In this document: piece after piece, positions 53,963 to 64,000 of the stretch
Position numbering within the stretch: position 1 is the first letter of the stretch
How the letters are laid out: every line of letters starts with the position of its first letter
NCBI RefSeq assembly: GCF_900187305.1
Contig: NZ_LT906434.1
Span: 1,674,001-1,738,000, forward strand
Source of the DNA: Neisseria zoodegmatis
GTDB taxonomy: Bacteria > Pseudomonadota > Gammaproteobacteria > Burkholderiales > Neisseriaceae
Direction of reading: 5' to 3'
Length of the DNA: 64,000 nt
Translations under genes and position numbers: made by a program
The notes under the pieces: model-generated
The model's database searches: none
Told to the model about the DNA's origin: nothing
Seen by the model: the letters and a program-made list of their open reading frames with translations, nothing else

Positions 53963-55069
53963 TCAACGCTGCTGGTTGCCGATGCCCATCAGCAATGCCA
54001 GCACCACCATAATCGATAAGGTGGCCGTGCCGCCGTAGCTGACCAGCGGCAAGGGCACGCCCACCACGGGAAGAATGCCGCTGACCATGCCCATATTGAC
54101 AAAAGCATAGCAGAAAAACGTCATCGTGAGCGCACCGGCTAACGTCCGGCTGTATAAAGTGGGCGCTTTGGCGGCGATGTAGAGGCCGCGCCCCAAAATC
54201 AGCAGGTAAATCGCCAGCAGCAACACATTGCCGATTAAACCGAATTCCTCTCCGTACACGGCGAAGATGAAGTCGGTGGTGGCTTCGGGAATGTAGTCCA
54301 AATGGGTTTGCGTACCGTTGAGCCAGCCTTTGCCCCAAATACCGCCCGAACCGATGGCAATCATCGACTGCAAAATATGGTAGCCCGCGCCCAGCGGGTC
54401 TTTAGTCGGTTCGAGCAGGGTCAGCACGCGCGTTTTTTGGTAGTCGTGCATACCGTAGTTCCAAATCAGCGGCAGCGCGGTCAAAAAGCCGACCAGCGCG
54501 GTAAAAATCACTCTCCACGGCAAACCGGCAAAGAAAATCACAAACAGGCCGGAAGCCATAATCAGCGTGGCCGTACCCAAATCGGGCTGCTTCAAAATCA
54601 GCACACCGGGAATCATCACCAGCAGCAGCGCGACGACGTAGTGATACCAGCGCAACGACATTTCGTATTTCTGAAAATACCACGCCACCATCATCGGCAA
54701 AGCTATTTTCATGATTTCAGACGGCTGTATGCGCCCGATACCGATATTCAGCCAGCGGGTCGAGCCGTTGACCGTTACGCCGAAAAAATGCACGCCCAAC
54801 AGCAACACCACGCCCAAGGCATACATGGGCGGCGCAAATGCGGATAAGGTCTGCGGCTTCGCCCGTGCGATAAACCACAGCAGGATAAACGCCAATACCG
54901 TGTGTACGGTTTTGTTTTCAAGCTGGCCGATTTCCTGCCCGTCGGCGGAATACAGCAAAAACAGGCTCATGATGTAAATTGCCAACATGGCATAAAACAG
55001 CCACGGATCCATAGGCTCCCACACCACGCGCCGGATTCTGCCCAACAGTGTTTCTTCATTCATATTCAT
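53963..55069 (-). CDS. rodA: Rod-shape peptidoglycan polymerase RodA
   Basis: 368 residues from MNMNEETLL; an ATG 6 bases later is possible. SEDS-family glycosyltransferase with ten helices that polymerises lipid II with PBP2. It has HFFGVTVNGSTRWLNIGIGRIQPSEIMKIALPM, GDPL-like TKDPLGAGYHILQSMIAIGSGG, and WPE-region IPEATTDFIFAVYGEEFG. Its start overlaps the mrdA stop by 4 bases (ATGA), so translation is coupled. Confidence 0.95.
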   Translation of the reverse strand: MNMNEETLLGRIRRVVWEPMDPWLFYAMLAIYIMSLFLLYSADGQEIGQLENKTVHTVLAFILLWFIARAKPQTLSAFAPPMYALGVVLLLGVHFFGVTVNGSTRWLNIGIGRIQPSEIMKIALPMMVAWYFQKYEMSLRWYHYVVALLLVMIPGVLILKQPDLGTATLIMASGLFVIFFAGLPWRVIFTALVGFLTALPLIWNYGMHDYQKTRVLTLLEPTKDPLGAGYHILQSMIAIGSGGIWGKGWLNGTQTHLDYIPEATTDFIFAVYGEEFGLIGNVLLLAIYLLILGRGLYIAAKAPTLYSRTLAGALTMTFFCYAFVNMGMVSGILPVVGVPLPLVSYGGTATLSIMVVLALLMGIGNQQR

Positions 55070-57132
55070 GGTGCTGCTCCCGAGGCCGTCTGAACGCCTG
55101 CCGCACTTTGATAAGCCTGTCGGAACGGCGACGGCTCCGACTGCATCAACGGCGCACTTGATGCAGTCAGCAGCGCATGGCTTGATGCTTGATTGAGATG
55201 AGGCTCCGAGGCCGTCTGAATCACTGCATCTTTGCCCGCCTTCCCCCCCTGCAAGGTCAGCAGGTAATAATCGCTCAACGCACGGGCCAAAGGCGCAGCA
55301 TTGGCACCCCAACCGCCGTTTTCCAGCAATACCGCAATCGCAATCTGCGGCTGCTCCACCGGCGCGAAAGAAATAAACCAAGCGTGGTCGCGGTGTTGTT
55401 CGGCCAATGCCGCCGCATTGTAACGCGCACCCTGCTTAATCTGTACCACTTGCGCCGTGCCGGTTTTGCCGCCCATGGTGTATTGCAGGCCGTGACTGAT
55501 GCGCCGCGCCGTACCGCCCTGCAACACTTTGGCCATCGCCTCTTTGATATATTCGAAGTTTTCGCGTTTAAACGGAATCGTGCGCTCGGGTTTGGGATCA
55601 ATCAGCGTAATTTCACGGCGTTCGTGGTCGAGCAATTCTTTTACCAAATGCGGGCGGTACACCACGCCGTTGTTGGCTAGAGAGGCCGTGGCATGGGCCA
55701 TCTGAAGCGGCGTGTAGGCATTGTAGCCCTGCCCGATGCTCACCGATACCATCTCGGCAGGGTTCCACTCGCGCGCTTTCGGGTCTTTAGACTTGGCAAA
55801 ACGCTTGGCTTTCCATTCGCGCGAAGGCAGCACGCCTTTGTATTCGTGCGGCAAATCGATACCCGTTGGCGAGCCTAAACCGAATTCGGCCAAATAAGGT
55901 GAGGTTTTATCAATCCCTACTTCATAGCCCAAGCGGTAGAAAAACGTATCGGAAGAAACCTGAATGGCCTTGCTCAAATTGGCCGAACCATGCCCGCTGC
56001 GCACCGAATCGCGGAACAAATGACGCGAACCGGGAATGCTCCACGCGCCCGGCGCCGGCACAACCGTGGTTTGGGTAATCTTGCCGTTTTCGAGCAAAGC
56101 CATACCCATAAACGGTTTGAATGTAGAACCGGGAGGATACAAGCCCTGCGTTACGCGGTTAATCAGCGGTTTTTGCCAATCTTCGTTCAAAGCTTTCCAT
56201 GTGTCGCTGTCGATGCCGTCGATAAATAAATTGGGGTCGAAAGACGGTTTGGACACAAACGCCAACACGCCTCCGGTTTGCGGATTGATGGCCACAACCG
56301 CACCGCGGCGGCCGTCCATCAGGCGGTCTGCTTCCTGCTGCAAACGGATGTCCATTGCCAAACGCAAAGTCTGGCCGGTTTTGGGCGGAACGGTTTTCAT
56401 CACACGCACCACGTTGCCATAAGCGTCTTTTTCCACTTCCTGATAACCGGGAGAACCGTGCAGCTGGCGTTCGTAAAAGCTTTCCAAACCCGATTTGCCG
56501 ATATGGGTGCTGCCGCGATAAAGTGCAGACAGATTTTCTTCGTCGAGTTTTTTCTGATCACGGTCGCTGATGCGGCCGATATAGCCGAGAAAATGTGCCG
56601 TCAATTCAGGATAACGGTAGGCACGGAAGGTGCGGGCATTGATTTCCACGCCTTTGAAGCGGTAAAGCTGGGCCGCCAAACGCGCCGCTTCATCGGGATG
56701 GAGTTTTAATTTAAGGGGAATGTTTTCGTAAGAACGGAATTCTGCACGGAATTTTTTAAAACGCTTCAAGTCGCCCGGCGTAATATCCACATAAGGACGT
56801 AACGATTCGATTAAACCTTCTATTTTGCCCTCTATTTTTCCCGGCACGATTTCAAGCGAATAAGCGGGATAATTGTGCGCCAATACCACGCCGTTAACAT
56901 CAACGATTTCACCGCGTATCGGTGCCGTGGGCACCAGCGAAATACGGTTGGTATTGGCTTGAACCACATAATCTTGATGCTTGAATACCTGAAGGTACAC
57001 AAAGCGTGCCAGCAACACCGAGAAAAAAACGGTAATCAGCACAAAGGCCAGCACCAGCCGCAATCTGAAATCGCGCTGGCGTCGGGCAATATCATGGTTG
57101 TGGTCGTAGGGCCGGTAAGTATGGTTGTTCAT
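55066..57132 (-). CDS. mrdA: Penicillin-binding protein 2
   Basis: 688 residues. One N-terminal membrane helix, a pedestal domain, then the transpeptidase with the active Ser in PPGSTFKPFMG (SxxK) and GGKTGTAQV (KTG). It cross-links elongation peptidoglycan with RodA. The C-terminal ~45 residues are low-complexity Ser/Ala/Gln and contain DUS-derived codons. It is coupled by 4-base overlaps to mreD upstream and rodA downstream. Confidence 0.96.
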   Translation of the reverse strand: MNNHTYRPYDHNHDIARRQRDFRLRLVLAFVLITVFFSVLLARFVYLQVFKHQDYVVQANTNRISLVPTAPIRGEIVDVNGVVLAHNYPAYSLEIVPGKIEGKIEGLIESLRPYVDITPGDLKRFKKFRAEFRSYENIPLKLKLHPDEAARLAAQLYRFKGVEINARTFRAYRYPELTAHFLGYIGRISDRDQKKLDEENLSALYRGSTHIGKSGLESFYERQLHGSPGYQEVEKDAYGNVVRVMKTVPPKTGQTLRLAMDIRLQQEADRLMDGRRGAVVAINPQTGGVLAFVSKPSFDPNLFIDGIDSDTWKALNEDWQKPLINRVTQGLYPPGSTFKPFMGMALLENGKITQTTVVPAPGAWSIPGSRHLFRDSVRSGHGSANLSKAIQVSSDTFFYRLGYEVGIDKTSPYLAEFGLGSPTGIDLPHEYKGVLPSREWKAKRFAKSKDPKAREWNPAEMVSVSIGQGYNAYTPLQMAHATASLANNGVVYRPHLVKELLDHERREITLIDPKPERTIPFKRENFEYIKEAMAKVLQGGTARRISHGLQYTMGGKTGTAQVVQIKQGARYNAAALAEQHRDHAWFISFAPVEQPQIAIAVLLENGGWGANAAPLARALSDYYLLTLQGGKAGKDAVIQTASEPHLNQASSHALLTASSAPLMQSEPSPFRQAYQSAAGVQTASGAAP

Positions 57133-57632
57133 CGGCGTAAACGGCGGGAGTTAAGAATAGACAGCATCATTTTGCTTAAGAGCGGCCACAGCAAAGCACC
57201 TACGAAAGGGCCGACAAACGCCGGCCACTCGGCAAAACGCTGATCGTGCATCAAACGCACCACCGCCAACACGGCTTGGCTGCACAACAAAGCCGCCAAC
57301 ACAACAACGGCCTGAAAGCCGTAATGGTAAAGCACAATCTGCCTTTGATGATGCTGGATAAAAAACACCATCACCATATAAGCCAGCGCATGCTGGCCCA
57401 ATAACGAAGCGGTGCCGATATCTACCAGCAGCCCTACTGCAAAGGCTATGCCGATACCTACAGTTTGCGGTTTGTGCAATGCCCAATACAGCAAAACCAA
57501 TGCCGTAAATTCGGGCAGCCAAAAAAACACTTCAAACGGAAACGGCATAAAATCCAGCAACATGGCAAGCACGAAGCTGGATACGATGATGCTCGCCGGC
57601 ACACGGTTGTGAAAATCTTCAAAATCAGTCAT
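57129..57632 (-). CDS. mreD: Rod-shape determining protein MreD
   Basis: 167 residues, five to six helices. It has the MreD pattern DFMPFPFEVFFWLPEFTALVLLYWAL, with VGIGIAFAVGLLVDIGTASLLGQHALAY in the middle. It is an inner-membrane partner of MreC in the elongasome, 17 bases after mreC. Confidence 0.93.
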   Translation of the reverse strand: MTDFEDFHNRVPASIIVSSFVLAMLLDFMPFPFEVFFWLPEFTALVLLYWALHKPQTVGIGIAFAVGLLVDIGTASLLGQHALAYMVMVFFIQHHQRQIVLYHYGFQAVVVLAALLCSQAVLAVVRLMHDQRFAEWPAFVGPFVGALLWPLLSKMMLSILNSRRLRR

Positions 57633-57649
57633 AACAAGACTTGATAGAC

Positions 57650-58519
57650 TTAAGAGGAAGTTTGGGCGGCCTGTTCAGACGGCACGGCCTGCCCGGCTTG
57701 TTGAGGAATGACCAGCACATACTTACTGCTGCGGAAGCCGGCCAAAGGCGAAAGTGATACGCGGTAGTAAGGCGTTCCTGCGGCATGCGCCACCTGTTCT
57801 ATTTTAGCAACGGGAATGCCTTCCGGATATACGCTGTCCAAACCCGAGGTCAACAGCACGTCGCCGGCACGCAAATCGGCATCGGCAGGAAAATAACGCA
57901 GGCTTACGGCACTGCCGCTGCCGTAAAGCAGGCTGCGCACGCCCGTGCGCGCCACCGCTACCGGAATCACGGTTTTGCCGTTGGTAACCAAAGTCAGCTC
58001 AGCGTTCAACGGATACACTTGCGTAACCTGCCCCATCAAGCCGCTGCCGTCAATCACGGCATCTCCGGCACGCAGGCCGTGCGTGCTGCCTTTATTCAGA
58101 ATCAGTTTGTCGGAAAGCGGGTCTTTGCCGTTGGAAACGATTTCCGCTCCGCCCGTGATGCGTATACCCTGCTGTTGCAAACCTTGCAGTTTTTTCAATT
58201 CCGCCAAATCTCGCGCGTGCAGCTTGGATTGCTCGAGTATCAGTTTCAGACGGCCGTTCTCTTCGTTTAAACGTTTGTTGTCCGCCATCAAGGCAGATTG
58301 CGACTGCATGAAACCGTTTACATAACGGTAAAGATGCACCGGCTGGTTGGCCAGCCACTGCAAAGGATACAGCGCGGTAGCCACATAGCCTTTGGCATGT
58401 TGAACTGCGGCATAGCGGCTGTCGAGCATCATCAAAGCCACGCACACAATCGACAGCACAATCAATTTGCTGGCAGGCTTCATGCCCTTTTGGGCAAAGT
58501 TCAAAGAAGGTTCGGACAT
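57650..58519 (-). CDS. mreC: Rod-shape determining protein MreC
   Basis: 289 residues. It has a short cytosolic tail, one membrane helix, a coiled coil (NKRLNEENGRLKLILEQSKLHARDLAELKKL) and two beta-barrel domains. A C-terminal Ser/Gln-rich tail follows. Periplasmic scaffold that activates PBP2-RodA. Confidence 0.95.
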   Translation of the reverse strand: MSEPSLNFAQKGMKPASKLIVLSIVCVALMMLDSRYAAVQHAKGYVATALYPLQWLANQPVHLYRYVNGFMQSQSALMADNKRLNEENGRLKLILEQSKLHARDLAELKKLQGLQQQGIRITGGAEIVSNGKDPLSDKLILNKGSTHGLRAGDAVIDGSGLMGQVTQVYPLNAELTLVTNGKTVIPVAVARTGVRSLLYGSGSAVSLRYFPADADLRAGDVLLTSGLDSVYPEGIPVAKIEQVAHAAGTPYYRVSLSPLAGFRSSKYVLVIPQQAGQAVPSEQAAQTSS

Positions 58520-58558
58520 TGTTCAGACGGCATCCTGATGGTTCGGATTGATTCGATA

Positions 58559-59626
<1,068 letters not shown>

Positions 59627-59731
59627 TTAAACAAGTAAGAAAGATAGAGCATCGCATTTCAGACGGCCGCATACTGTTACAAACAGTCGAAAAGCACTAA
59701 AATCGCCATGCCGAAAGATAGGGTTTTCGGT

Positions 59732-59737
59732 TATAAT
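59732..59737 (+). promoter_or_regulatory. -10 box candidate for gatC
   Basis: TATAAT about 85 bases before the gatC start. It is followed by the leader hairpin at 59777-59796. Confidence 0.45.
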
Positions 59738-59776
59738 TCTCCGCCGAACGGATGAATAATCAGATAAACGCGTAAT

Positions 59777-59796
59777 AATACCCTAGTTTGGGTATT
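59777..59796 (+). promoter_or_regulatory. Leader hairpin upstream of gatC
   Basis: AATACCC and GGGTATT form a 7-bp stem with a 6-base loop. It is not followed by a T run, so it is more likely an RNA leader structure or protein site than a terminator. Confidence 0.45.
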
Positions 59797-59822
59797 TGCT
59801 GAATTAAATTTAAGGATTTTTT

Positions 59823-60113
59823 ATGGCCCTGACCTTGAGCGATGTGGAAAAAATTGCCAAACTTTCCCGCCTGAGCCTGACAGATGCTGAAAAAGCGCAA
59901 AACCTTCAAGAATTGAACGACATATTTTCATTGGTTGAAAAAATGCAATCGGTAAATACCGAAGGCATCGAACCGATGGCCCATCCTCACGAAGTTGCCC
60001 TGCGTTTGCGTGAAGACAAAGTAACCGAAACCGACCATGCCGCCGAATACCAAGCCGTTGCCCCCGAAGTGCGCAACCGCCTGTATATCGTTCCCCAAGT
60101 TATCGAAGAATAA
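59823..60113 (+). CDS. gatC: Glutamyl/aspartyl-tRNA amidotransferase subunit C
   Basis: 96 residues. It has [18 protein letters not shown] and the C-terminal LREDKVTE...[16 protein letters not shown], the GatC pattern. It wraps GatA and stabilises the GatCAB complex that converts misacylated Glu-tRNAGln (and Asp-tRNAAsn) to the amide. It starts the gat cluster. TAAGGA lies upstream of the ATG. Confidence 0.95.
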   Translation: MALTLSDVEKIAKLSRLSLTDAEKAQNLQELNDIFSLVEKMQSVNTEGIEPMAHPHEVALRLREDKVTETDHAAEYQAVAPEVRNRLYIVPQVIEE

Positions 60114-60190
60114 CCGGCACATAAAACACATTTCTTACGGTTAATCAAACCGCCTGTGTGAAACACATACTGTTAATGTAATAGCAATAT

Positions 60191-60233
60191 TTTCAGACGG
60201 CCTCCCACCAGCTAACATTTAAGGCCGTCTGAA
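60191..60233. terminator. Wide DUS pair between gatC and gatA
   Basis: TTTTCAGACGGCCT and AGGCCGTCTGAA are separated by about 20 bases. The pair may only attenuate, since gatA must also be expressed. Confidence 0.5.
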
Positions 60234-60252
60234 TCATACGGTTGAATATAAA

Positions 60253-61707
60253 ATGACCCAATACACCTTAAAACAAGCCAGCGAATTGCTGCAAGCCAAA
60301 AAAATTTCCGCCACCGAGCTGGCGCAAGAATATCTCAACGCCATCGACGCCCGAAACCCCGCGATCAACGGTTACACCACTCTGAATAAAGAATTAACGC
60401 TTGCCGAAGCCAAGGCCGCCGACGAACGTTTGGCCGCCGGAAACGCAGGCATCCTCACCGGCGTACCCATTGCCTTTAAAGACATCTTCTGCCAACAAGG
60501 TTGGAGAAGCGCGTGTTCCAGCAAAATGCTCGACAACTTCGTTTCCCCCTACACCGCCACCGTCGTACAAAACCTGCTCAACGAAGGCATGGTAACTCTT
60601 GGTCGCACCAATATGGACGAATTCGCCATGGGTTCCACCAACGAAACCTCGTTTGACGGCACCACTAAAAATCCGTGGAATTTAGAAAACGTGCCCGGCG
60701 GCTCTTCCGGCGGTTCCGCAGCCGTTATCGCCGCCCGTTTGGCACCTGCCGCATTAGGCTCCGACACTGGCGGCTCCATCCGCCAGCCTGCTTCGCATTG
60801 CGGCATTACCGGCATCAAACCCACCTACGGCATCGTTTCCCGTTTCGGCATGGTGGCTTACGCATCCAGCTTCGACCAAGCCGGCCCGATGGCACAAACC
60901 GCCGAAGACTGCGCCATTCTGCTGAATGCCATGGCAAGCTTCGACGAACGCGATTCCACCAGCTTGGAACGCGCCAAAGAAGACTACACCCGCAACTTAA
61001 ACCAACCCCTTAAAGGCTTGAAAGTCGGCCTGCCCAAAGAATACTTCGGCGAAGGCATGAGCGCAGACGTACAAAAAGCCATTCAAGCGGCCATCGACCT
61101 GCTCAAAGCACAAGGCGCAGAAATGGTAGAAGTAAGCCTGCCGCAAACCGAGCTTTCCATCCCCGCATATTATGTTTTGACCTCGGCCGAAGCCAGCACC
61201 AACTTATCTCGCTACGACGGCGTACGTTACGGGCACCGCGCCGCCCAATTCGGCGACTTGGAAGAAATGTACAGCAACACCCGCGCCGAAGGCTTCGGCA
61301 GCGAAGTCAAACGCCGCATCATGATCGGCACCTACGTTTTGAGCCACGGCTATTACGACGCCTACTACCTCAAAGCCCAAAAACTGCGCCGTTTGGTCAC
61401 CAACGATTTTCAGACGGCCTTACAGCAATGCGACATCATCCTCGCACCTACCGCACCCACCGCCGCGCCCAAACTGAACAGCAACATTAACGACCCCGTG
61501 CAGATGTACCTTTCCGACATCTACACCATCGCCGTCAACCTCGCCGGCCTTCCCGCCATGACCCTGCCCGCAGGTTTCTCTTCAGACGGCATGCCGATTG
61601 GCGTGCAATTGATTGGCAATTATTTCGCCGAAGCGAAATTGCTGGGCGTGGCGCATCAGATGCAGCTGGAAAGTGATTGGCACACCAAGGTACCGCTTGA
61701 CTATTGA
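60253..61707 (+). CDS. gatA: Glutamyl/aspartyl-tRNA amidotransferase subunit A
   Basis: 484 residues of the amidase-signature family. The catalytic Lys is in IAFKDIFC, the cis-Ser in [13 protein letters not shown], and the nucleophilic Ser in [12 protein letters not shown]. It releases ammonia from glutamine for GatB. It is followed not directly by gatB but by an AT-rich insertion gene. Confidence 0.97.
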   Translation: MTQYTLKQASELLQAKKISATELAQEYLNAIDARNPAINGYTTLNKELTLAEAKAADERLAAGNAGILTGVPIAFKDIFCQQGWRSACSSKMLDNFVSPYTATVVQNLLNEGMVTLGRTNMDEFAMGSTNETSFDGTTKNPWNLENVPGGSSGGSAAVIAARLAPAALGSDTGGSIRQPASHCGITGIKPTYGIVSRFGMVAYASSFDQAGPMAQTAEDCAILLNAMASFDERDSTSLERAKEDYTRNLNQPLKGLKVGLPKEYFGEGMSADVQKAIQAAIDLLKAQGAEMVEVSLPQTELSIPAYYVLTSAEASTNLSRYDGVRYGHRAAQFGDLEEMYSNTRAEGFGSEVKRRIMIGTYVLSHGYYDAYYLKAQKLRRLVTNDFQTALQQCDIILAPTAPTAAPKLNSNINDPVQMYLSDIYTIAVNLAGLPAMTLPAGFSSDGMPIGVQLIGNYFAEAKLLGVAHQMQLESDWHTKVPLDY

Positions 61708-61728
61708 TATAAAACGGATATTTAAACA

Positions 61729-62580
61729 ATGAAATTAATTTCAATAGATTCAACAGGTTTGAAAAATTTAGGTATCAGTGAAGTCCAAATACAAAATTTA
61801 ATAGCAGAAAATCCAACCATTCTAGGTCTGGGTGATTTAGTTTTACGTGATAAAGAACGTCGGCAAGCTAACGCAGGACGTTTAGATTTATTACTTGAAG
61901 ATCCTGATACAAAAAAGCGTTTTGAAGTTGAAATTCAATTAGGTAAAACTGATGAAAGTCATATTATTCGAACAATTGAATATTGGGATATTGAAAGGAA
62001 ACGTTATCCTCAATACAAACATACAGCTGTTATTGTAGCTGAAGAGATTAATGCTAGGTTTTTTAATGTGATACAACTATTTAATGGAAATATTCCATTA
62101 ATTGCACTAAAAATGTCTGCATATCAAATGCATGATCAAAATATCATTACCTTTACTAAAGTTTTAGATGAAATAGAGCTTGGCTTAATTGATGAAGATG
62201 AAGAAAAAGTTGAAGTAACTGATCTTGAATACTGGAAACAACGAGGAACCCCCGCAACAATCCAGCTATTAAATGAAATTTTCACTTTGGTAAGAGAAAT
62301 TGAACCAACAGCTACCCCTAAATACAATAAATATTATATTGGAACAGCATTAAATGGTGGAATAGTTCGCAACTTCGTTTATTTTCGTGTTCGCAAATCT
62401 TTCGTTCTTGTAGAACTAAAGTTGGAAAAAACGGAAGAAATTGATATAAAAATTAATTCATTATTTGATATGTCTTACGATGGCACATATAGGATACAAG
62501 TAACTTCTGATTTTTCTGAAGAACAAAAAGCTTTATTAAAAGAGCTAATTTATTTAGCAAAAGAACAGTATAACCGATAA
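61729..62580 (+). CDS. PD-(D/E)XK nuclease-like protein inserted in the gat cluster
   Basis: 283 residues, markedly more AT-rich than gatA and gatB on either side and free of uptake sequences. The N-terminal half fits a nuclease fold: Glu27 in [10 protein letters not shown], Asp53 in GRLDLLLED, and EIQ at 68-70 in FEVEIQLGK (E-x-Q in place of D/E-x-K), followed by a strand/helix TAVIVAEEI. The C-terminal half is mixed alpha/beta and could be specificity or oligomerisation. It starts 21 bases after gatA and ends 28 before gatB, so it would be co-expressed with them. A defence or DNA-repair role is plausible but unproven. Confidence 0.72.
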   Translation: MKLISIDSTGLKNLGISEVQIQNLIAENPTILGLGDLVLRDKERRQANAGRLDLLLEDPDTKKRFEVEIQLGKTDESHIIRTIEYWDIERKRYPQYKHTAVIVAEEINARFFNVIQLFNGNIPLIALKMSAYQMHDQNIITFTKVLDEIELGLIDEDEEKVEVTDLEYWKQRGTPATIQLLNEIFTLVREIEPTATPKYNKYYIGTALNGGIVRNFVYFRVRKSFVLVELKLEKTEEIDIKINSLFDMSYDGTYRIQVTSDFSEEQKALLKELIYLAKEQYNR

Positions 62581-62608
62581 TTTTATTTATATTCATAAGG
62601 ATTTTTCC

Positions 62609-64000
62609 ATGACCTGGGAAACCGTAATCGGACTGGAAATCCACGTCCAATTAAATACCAAATCCAAAATTTTCAGCGGTGCTTCCACTGCTTTCGGTGC
62701 CGAGCCGAATGCACATGCCAGTGTGGTGGAATGTGCTTTGCCGGGAGTGTTGCCGGTGATGAACCGCGAGGTGGTGGAAAAGGCCATCAAGCTCGGTTTG
62801 GCTTTGGATGCGAAAATCAACCAAAAAAACGTGTTCGACCGTAAAAACTACTTCTACCCCGATTTGCCCAAAGGCTATCAAATCAGCCAGTTGGATTTGC
62901 CGATTGTGGAACACGGCAAATTGGAAATTGTGGTGGGCGATGAAGTCAAAACCATCAACGTTACCCGTGCGCACATGGAAGAAGATGCGGGCAAATCGGT
63001 GCACGAAGGCTTGAGCGGCGCAACGGGCATCGACCTCAACCGCGCCGGCACGCCTCTGTTGGAAGTGGTTTCCGAGCCGGAAATGCGTTCTGCCGCCGAG
63101 GCTGTGGCTTATGCCAAAGCTTTGCACGGCTTGGTAACGTGGCTGGATATTTGCGACGGCAATATGGCGGAGGGTTCGTTCCGCATTGATGCCAACGTAT
63201 CGGTGCGCCCGAAAGGCCAGCAGGAATTCGGTACTCGCCGTGAAATCAAAAACTTAAACTCTTTCCGCTTTTTAGAGCAGGCGATTAATTATGAAGTGGA
63301 AAGCCAAATCGAGATTATCGAAGACGGTGGCAAAGTGCAGCAGGCAACCATGCTGTTCGACCCCGATAAGGGCGAAACCCGCGTGATGCGCCTGAAAGAA
63401 GACGCGCACGACTACCGCTATTTCCCCGACCCCGATTTATTGCCGGTGATGATTTCAGACGGACAGCTTCAAAAAGCGAAAGACGAAATGCCTGAGCTGC
63501 CGTCTGAAATGGCACAGCGTTTCGTAGCCGATTTCGGCGTGAGCGACTACGATGCCCGTTTGTTAACCGCCAGCCGCTCTCAAGCCGCTTTCTTTGAAAC
63601 CGCCGCCCAAGCCAGCGGACAAGGTAAATTAGTAGCGAACTGGATGAACGGCGAATTGGCCGCTACATTGAACAAAGAAGCTTTAAGCCTGTCTGAAAGC
63701 CCGATTCAAGCCGACCGCCTGGTCGGATTGGTGGCGAAAATCGCCGACGGCACATTAAGTAACAAACTCGCCAAACAGGTGTTTGAAGCGATGTGGGGCA
63801 GCGATTTGGATGCCGAGGCCATTATCGAGCGCGACGGTTTGAAACAGATGACCGACACCGGCGCGATTGAAAAAATCATCGACGAAGTGTTGGCCAACAA
63901 CGCCAAATCGGTAGAAGAATTCAAAGCAGGTAAGGAAAAAGCCTTTAACGCGCTGGTGGGTCAAGTGATGAAAGCCAGCAAAGGCAAAGCCAATCCGCAA
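62609..64000 (+). CDS. gatB: Glutamyl/aspartyl-tRNA amidotransferase subunit B (3' end cut by window edge)
   Basis: 464 codons to the window edge, of about 476 expected. It has [14 protein letters not shown] at the start, the metal/tRNA catalytic-cradle region [36 protein letters not shown], and the C-terminal YqeY-like domain. It phosphorylates the misacylated tRNA and amidates it with ammonia from GatA. The ATG at 62609 is preceded by AAGGATTTTTCC. Confidence 0.97.
   Translation, partial: MTWETVIGLEIHVQLNTKSKIFSGASTAFGAEPNAHASVVECALPGVLPVMNREVVEKAIKLGLALDAKINQKNVFDRKNYFYPDLPKGYQISQLDLPIVEHGKLEIVVGDEVKTINVTRAHMEEDAGKSVHEGLSGATGIDLNRAGTPLLEVVSEPEMRSAAEAVAYAKALHGLVTWLDICDGNMAEGSFRIDANVSVRPKGQQEFGTRREIKNLNSFRFLEQAINYEVESQIEIIEDGGKVQQATMLFDPDKGETRVMRLKEDAHDYRYFPDPDLLPVMISDGQLQKAKDEMPELPSEMAQRFVADFGVSDYDARLLTASRSQAAFFETAAQASGQGKLVANWMNGELAATLNKEALSLSESPIQADRLVGLVAKIADGTLSNKLAKQVFEAMWGSDLDAEAIIERDGLKQMTDTGAIEKIIDEVLANNAKSVEEFKAGKEKAFNALVGQVMKASKGKANPQ

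Noticed and set aside
53963..55381. 472-codon form of rodA
   Set aside because: The first 104 codons overlap the coding region of mrdA in another frame and show no RodA similarity; the start at 55069 matches the family.

Overview
The window is a chromosomal segment of a Neisseriaceae bacterium, most likely a Neisseria. It carries dozens of copies of the 10-base core of the Neisseria DNA uptake sequence (GCCGTCTGAA). Most are in the AG dialect (AGGCCGTCTGAA), and many are paired as inverted repeats that form terminator hairpins. The gene set also fits: pglL, the tat operon with hisE and hinT, mreBCD-mrdA-rodA, gatCAB and lepA-lepB. The predominance of AG over AT uptake sequences argues against N. 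meningitidis or N. gonorrhoeae; the species cannot be fixed from the sequence alone.

Layout. 1-2.2 kb: protein O-oligosaccharyltransferase pglL (cut by the window edge) with a DUF2069 membrane protein. 2.2-2.6 kb: gene-free repeats, including a 142-bp MITE-like element. 2.6-5.7 kb: hisE, hinT, tatA, tatB, tatC and paiB. 5.9-11.6 kb: a Tat-exported isochorismatase-fold hydrolase with a divergent AraC regulator, an acyl-CoA dehydrogenase, and a yjgN-M48 protease operon. 11.7-13.7 kb: an accessory patch with a REP-associated tyrosine transposase, its REP-like hairpins, and AT-rich orphan genes, one broken by an in-frame stop. 13.7-26.5 kb: uvrB, small envelope proteins, an aldehyde dehydrogenase, miaA, a COG4389 membrane protein, an NSS transporter, era, rnc and adk. 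26.7-28.1 kb: ruvB. 28.1-31.5 kb: an AT-rich cassette that looks like a curli/Hfa-type fibre system. 31.5-42.2 kb: lepB, lepA, accA, hslR, an RsmB-like methylase, a yidB-like gene, ruvX, yqgE, an OFA-type MFS transporter and nadE. 42.4-53.9 kb: accessory genes (efflux outer-membrane protein, alkD, an ada-like gene, a NERD nuclease, lysE, a lone FAS-I-type acyltransferase, an ABC-2 permease, an M16 protease, marC). 53.9-59.6 kb: the rod-shape operon mreB-mreC-mreD-mrdA-rodA. 59.8-64.0 kb: gatC, gatA, an AT-rich nuclease-like gene, and gatB (cut by the window edge).

The best candidate for an undescribed system is 28.16-30.62 kb. A small exported protein there has three units with an exact 35-residue period of SNNxQGxNV motifs. 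It is followed by a small secreted two-cysteine protein, a lipoprotein that reads by eye as CsgG/HfaB-like, and a further small lipoprotein behind a hairpin. An 888-bp, very AT-rich upstream region precedes the first gene. This would be a curli-like amyloid or holdfast-type secretion cassette. Secondary leads are the free-standing fatty-acid-synthase-I acyltransferase, the PD-(D/E)XK-like gene inserted inside gatCAB, and a cluster of foreign-dialect uptake sequences (TGCCTGTCTGAA) at 43.9-47.9 kb. No rRNA, tRNA or CRISPR array was recognised.
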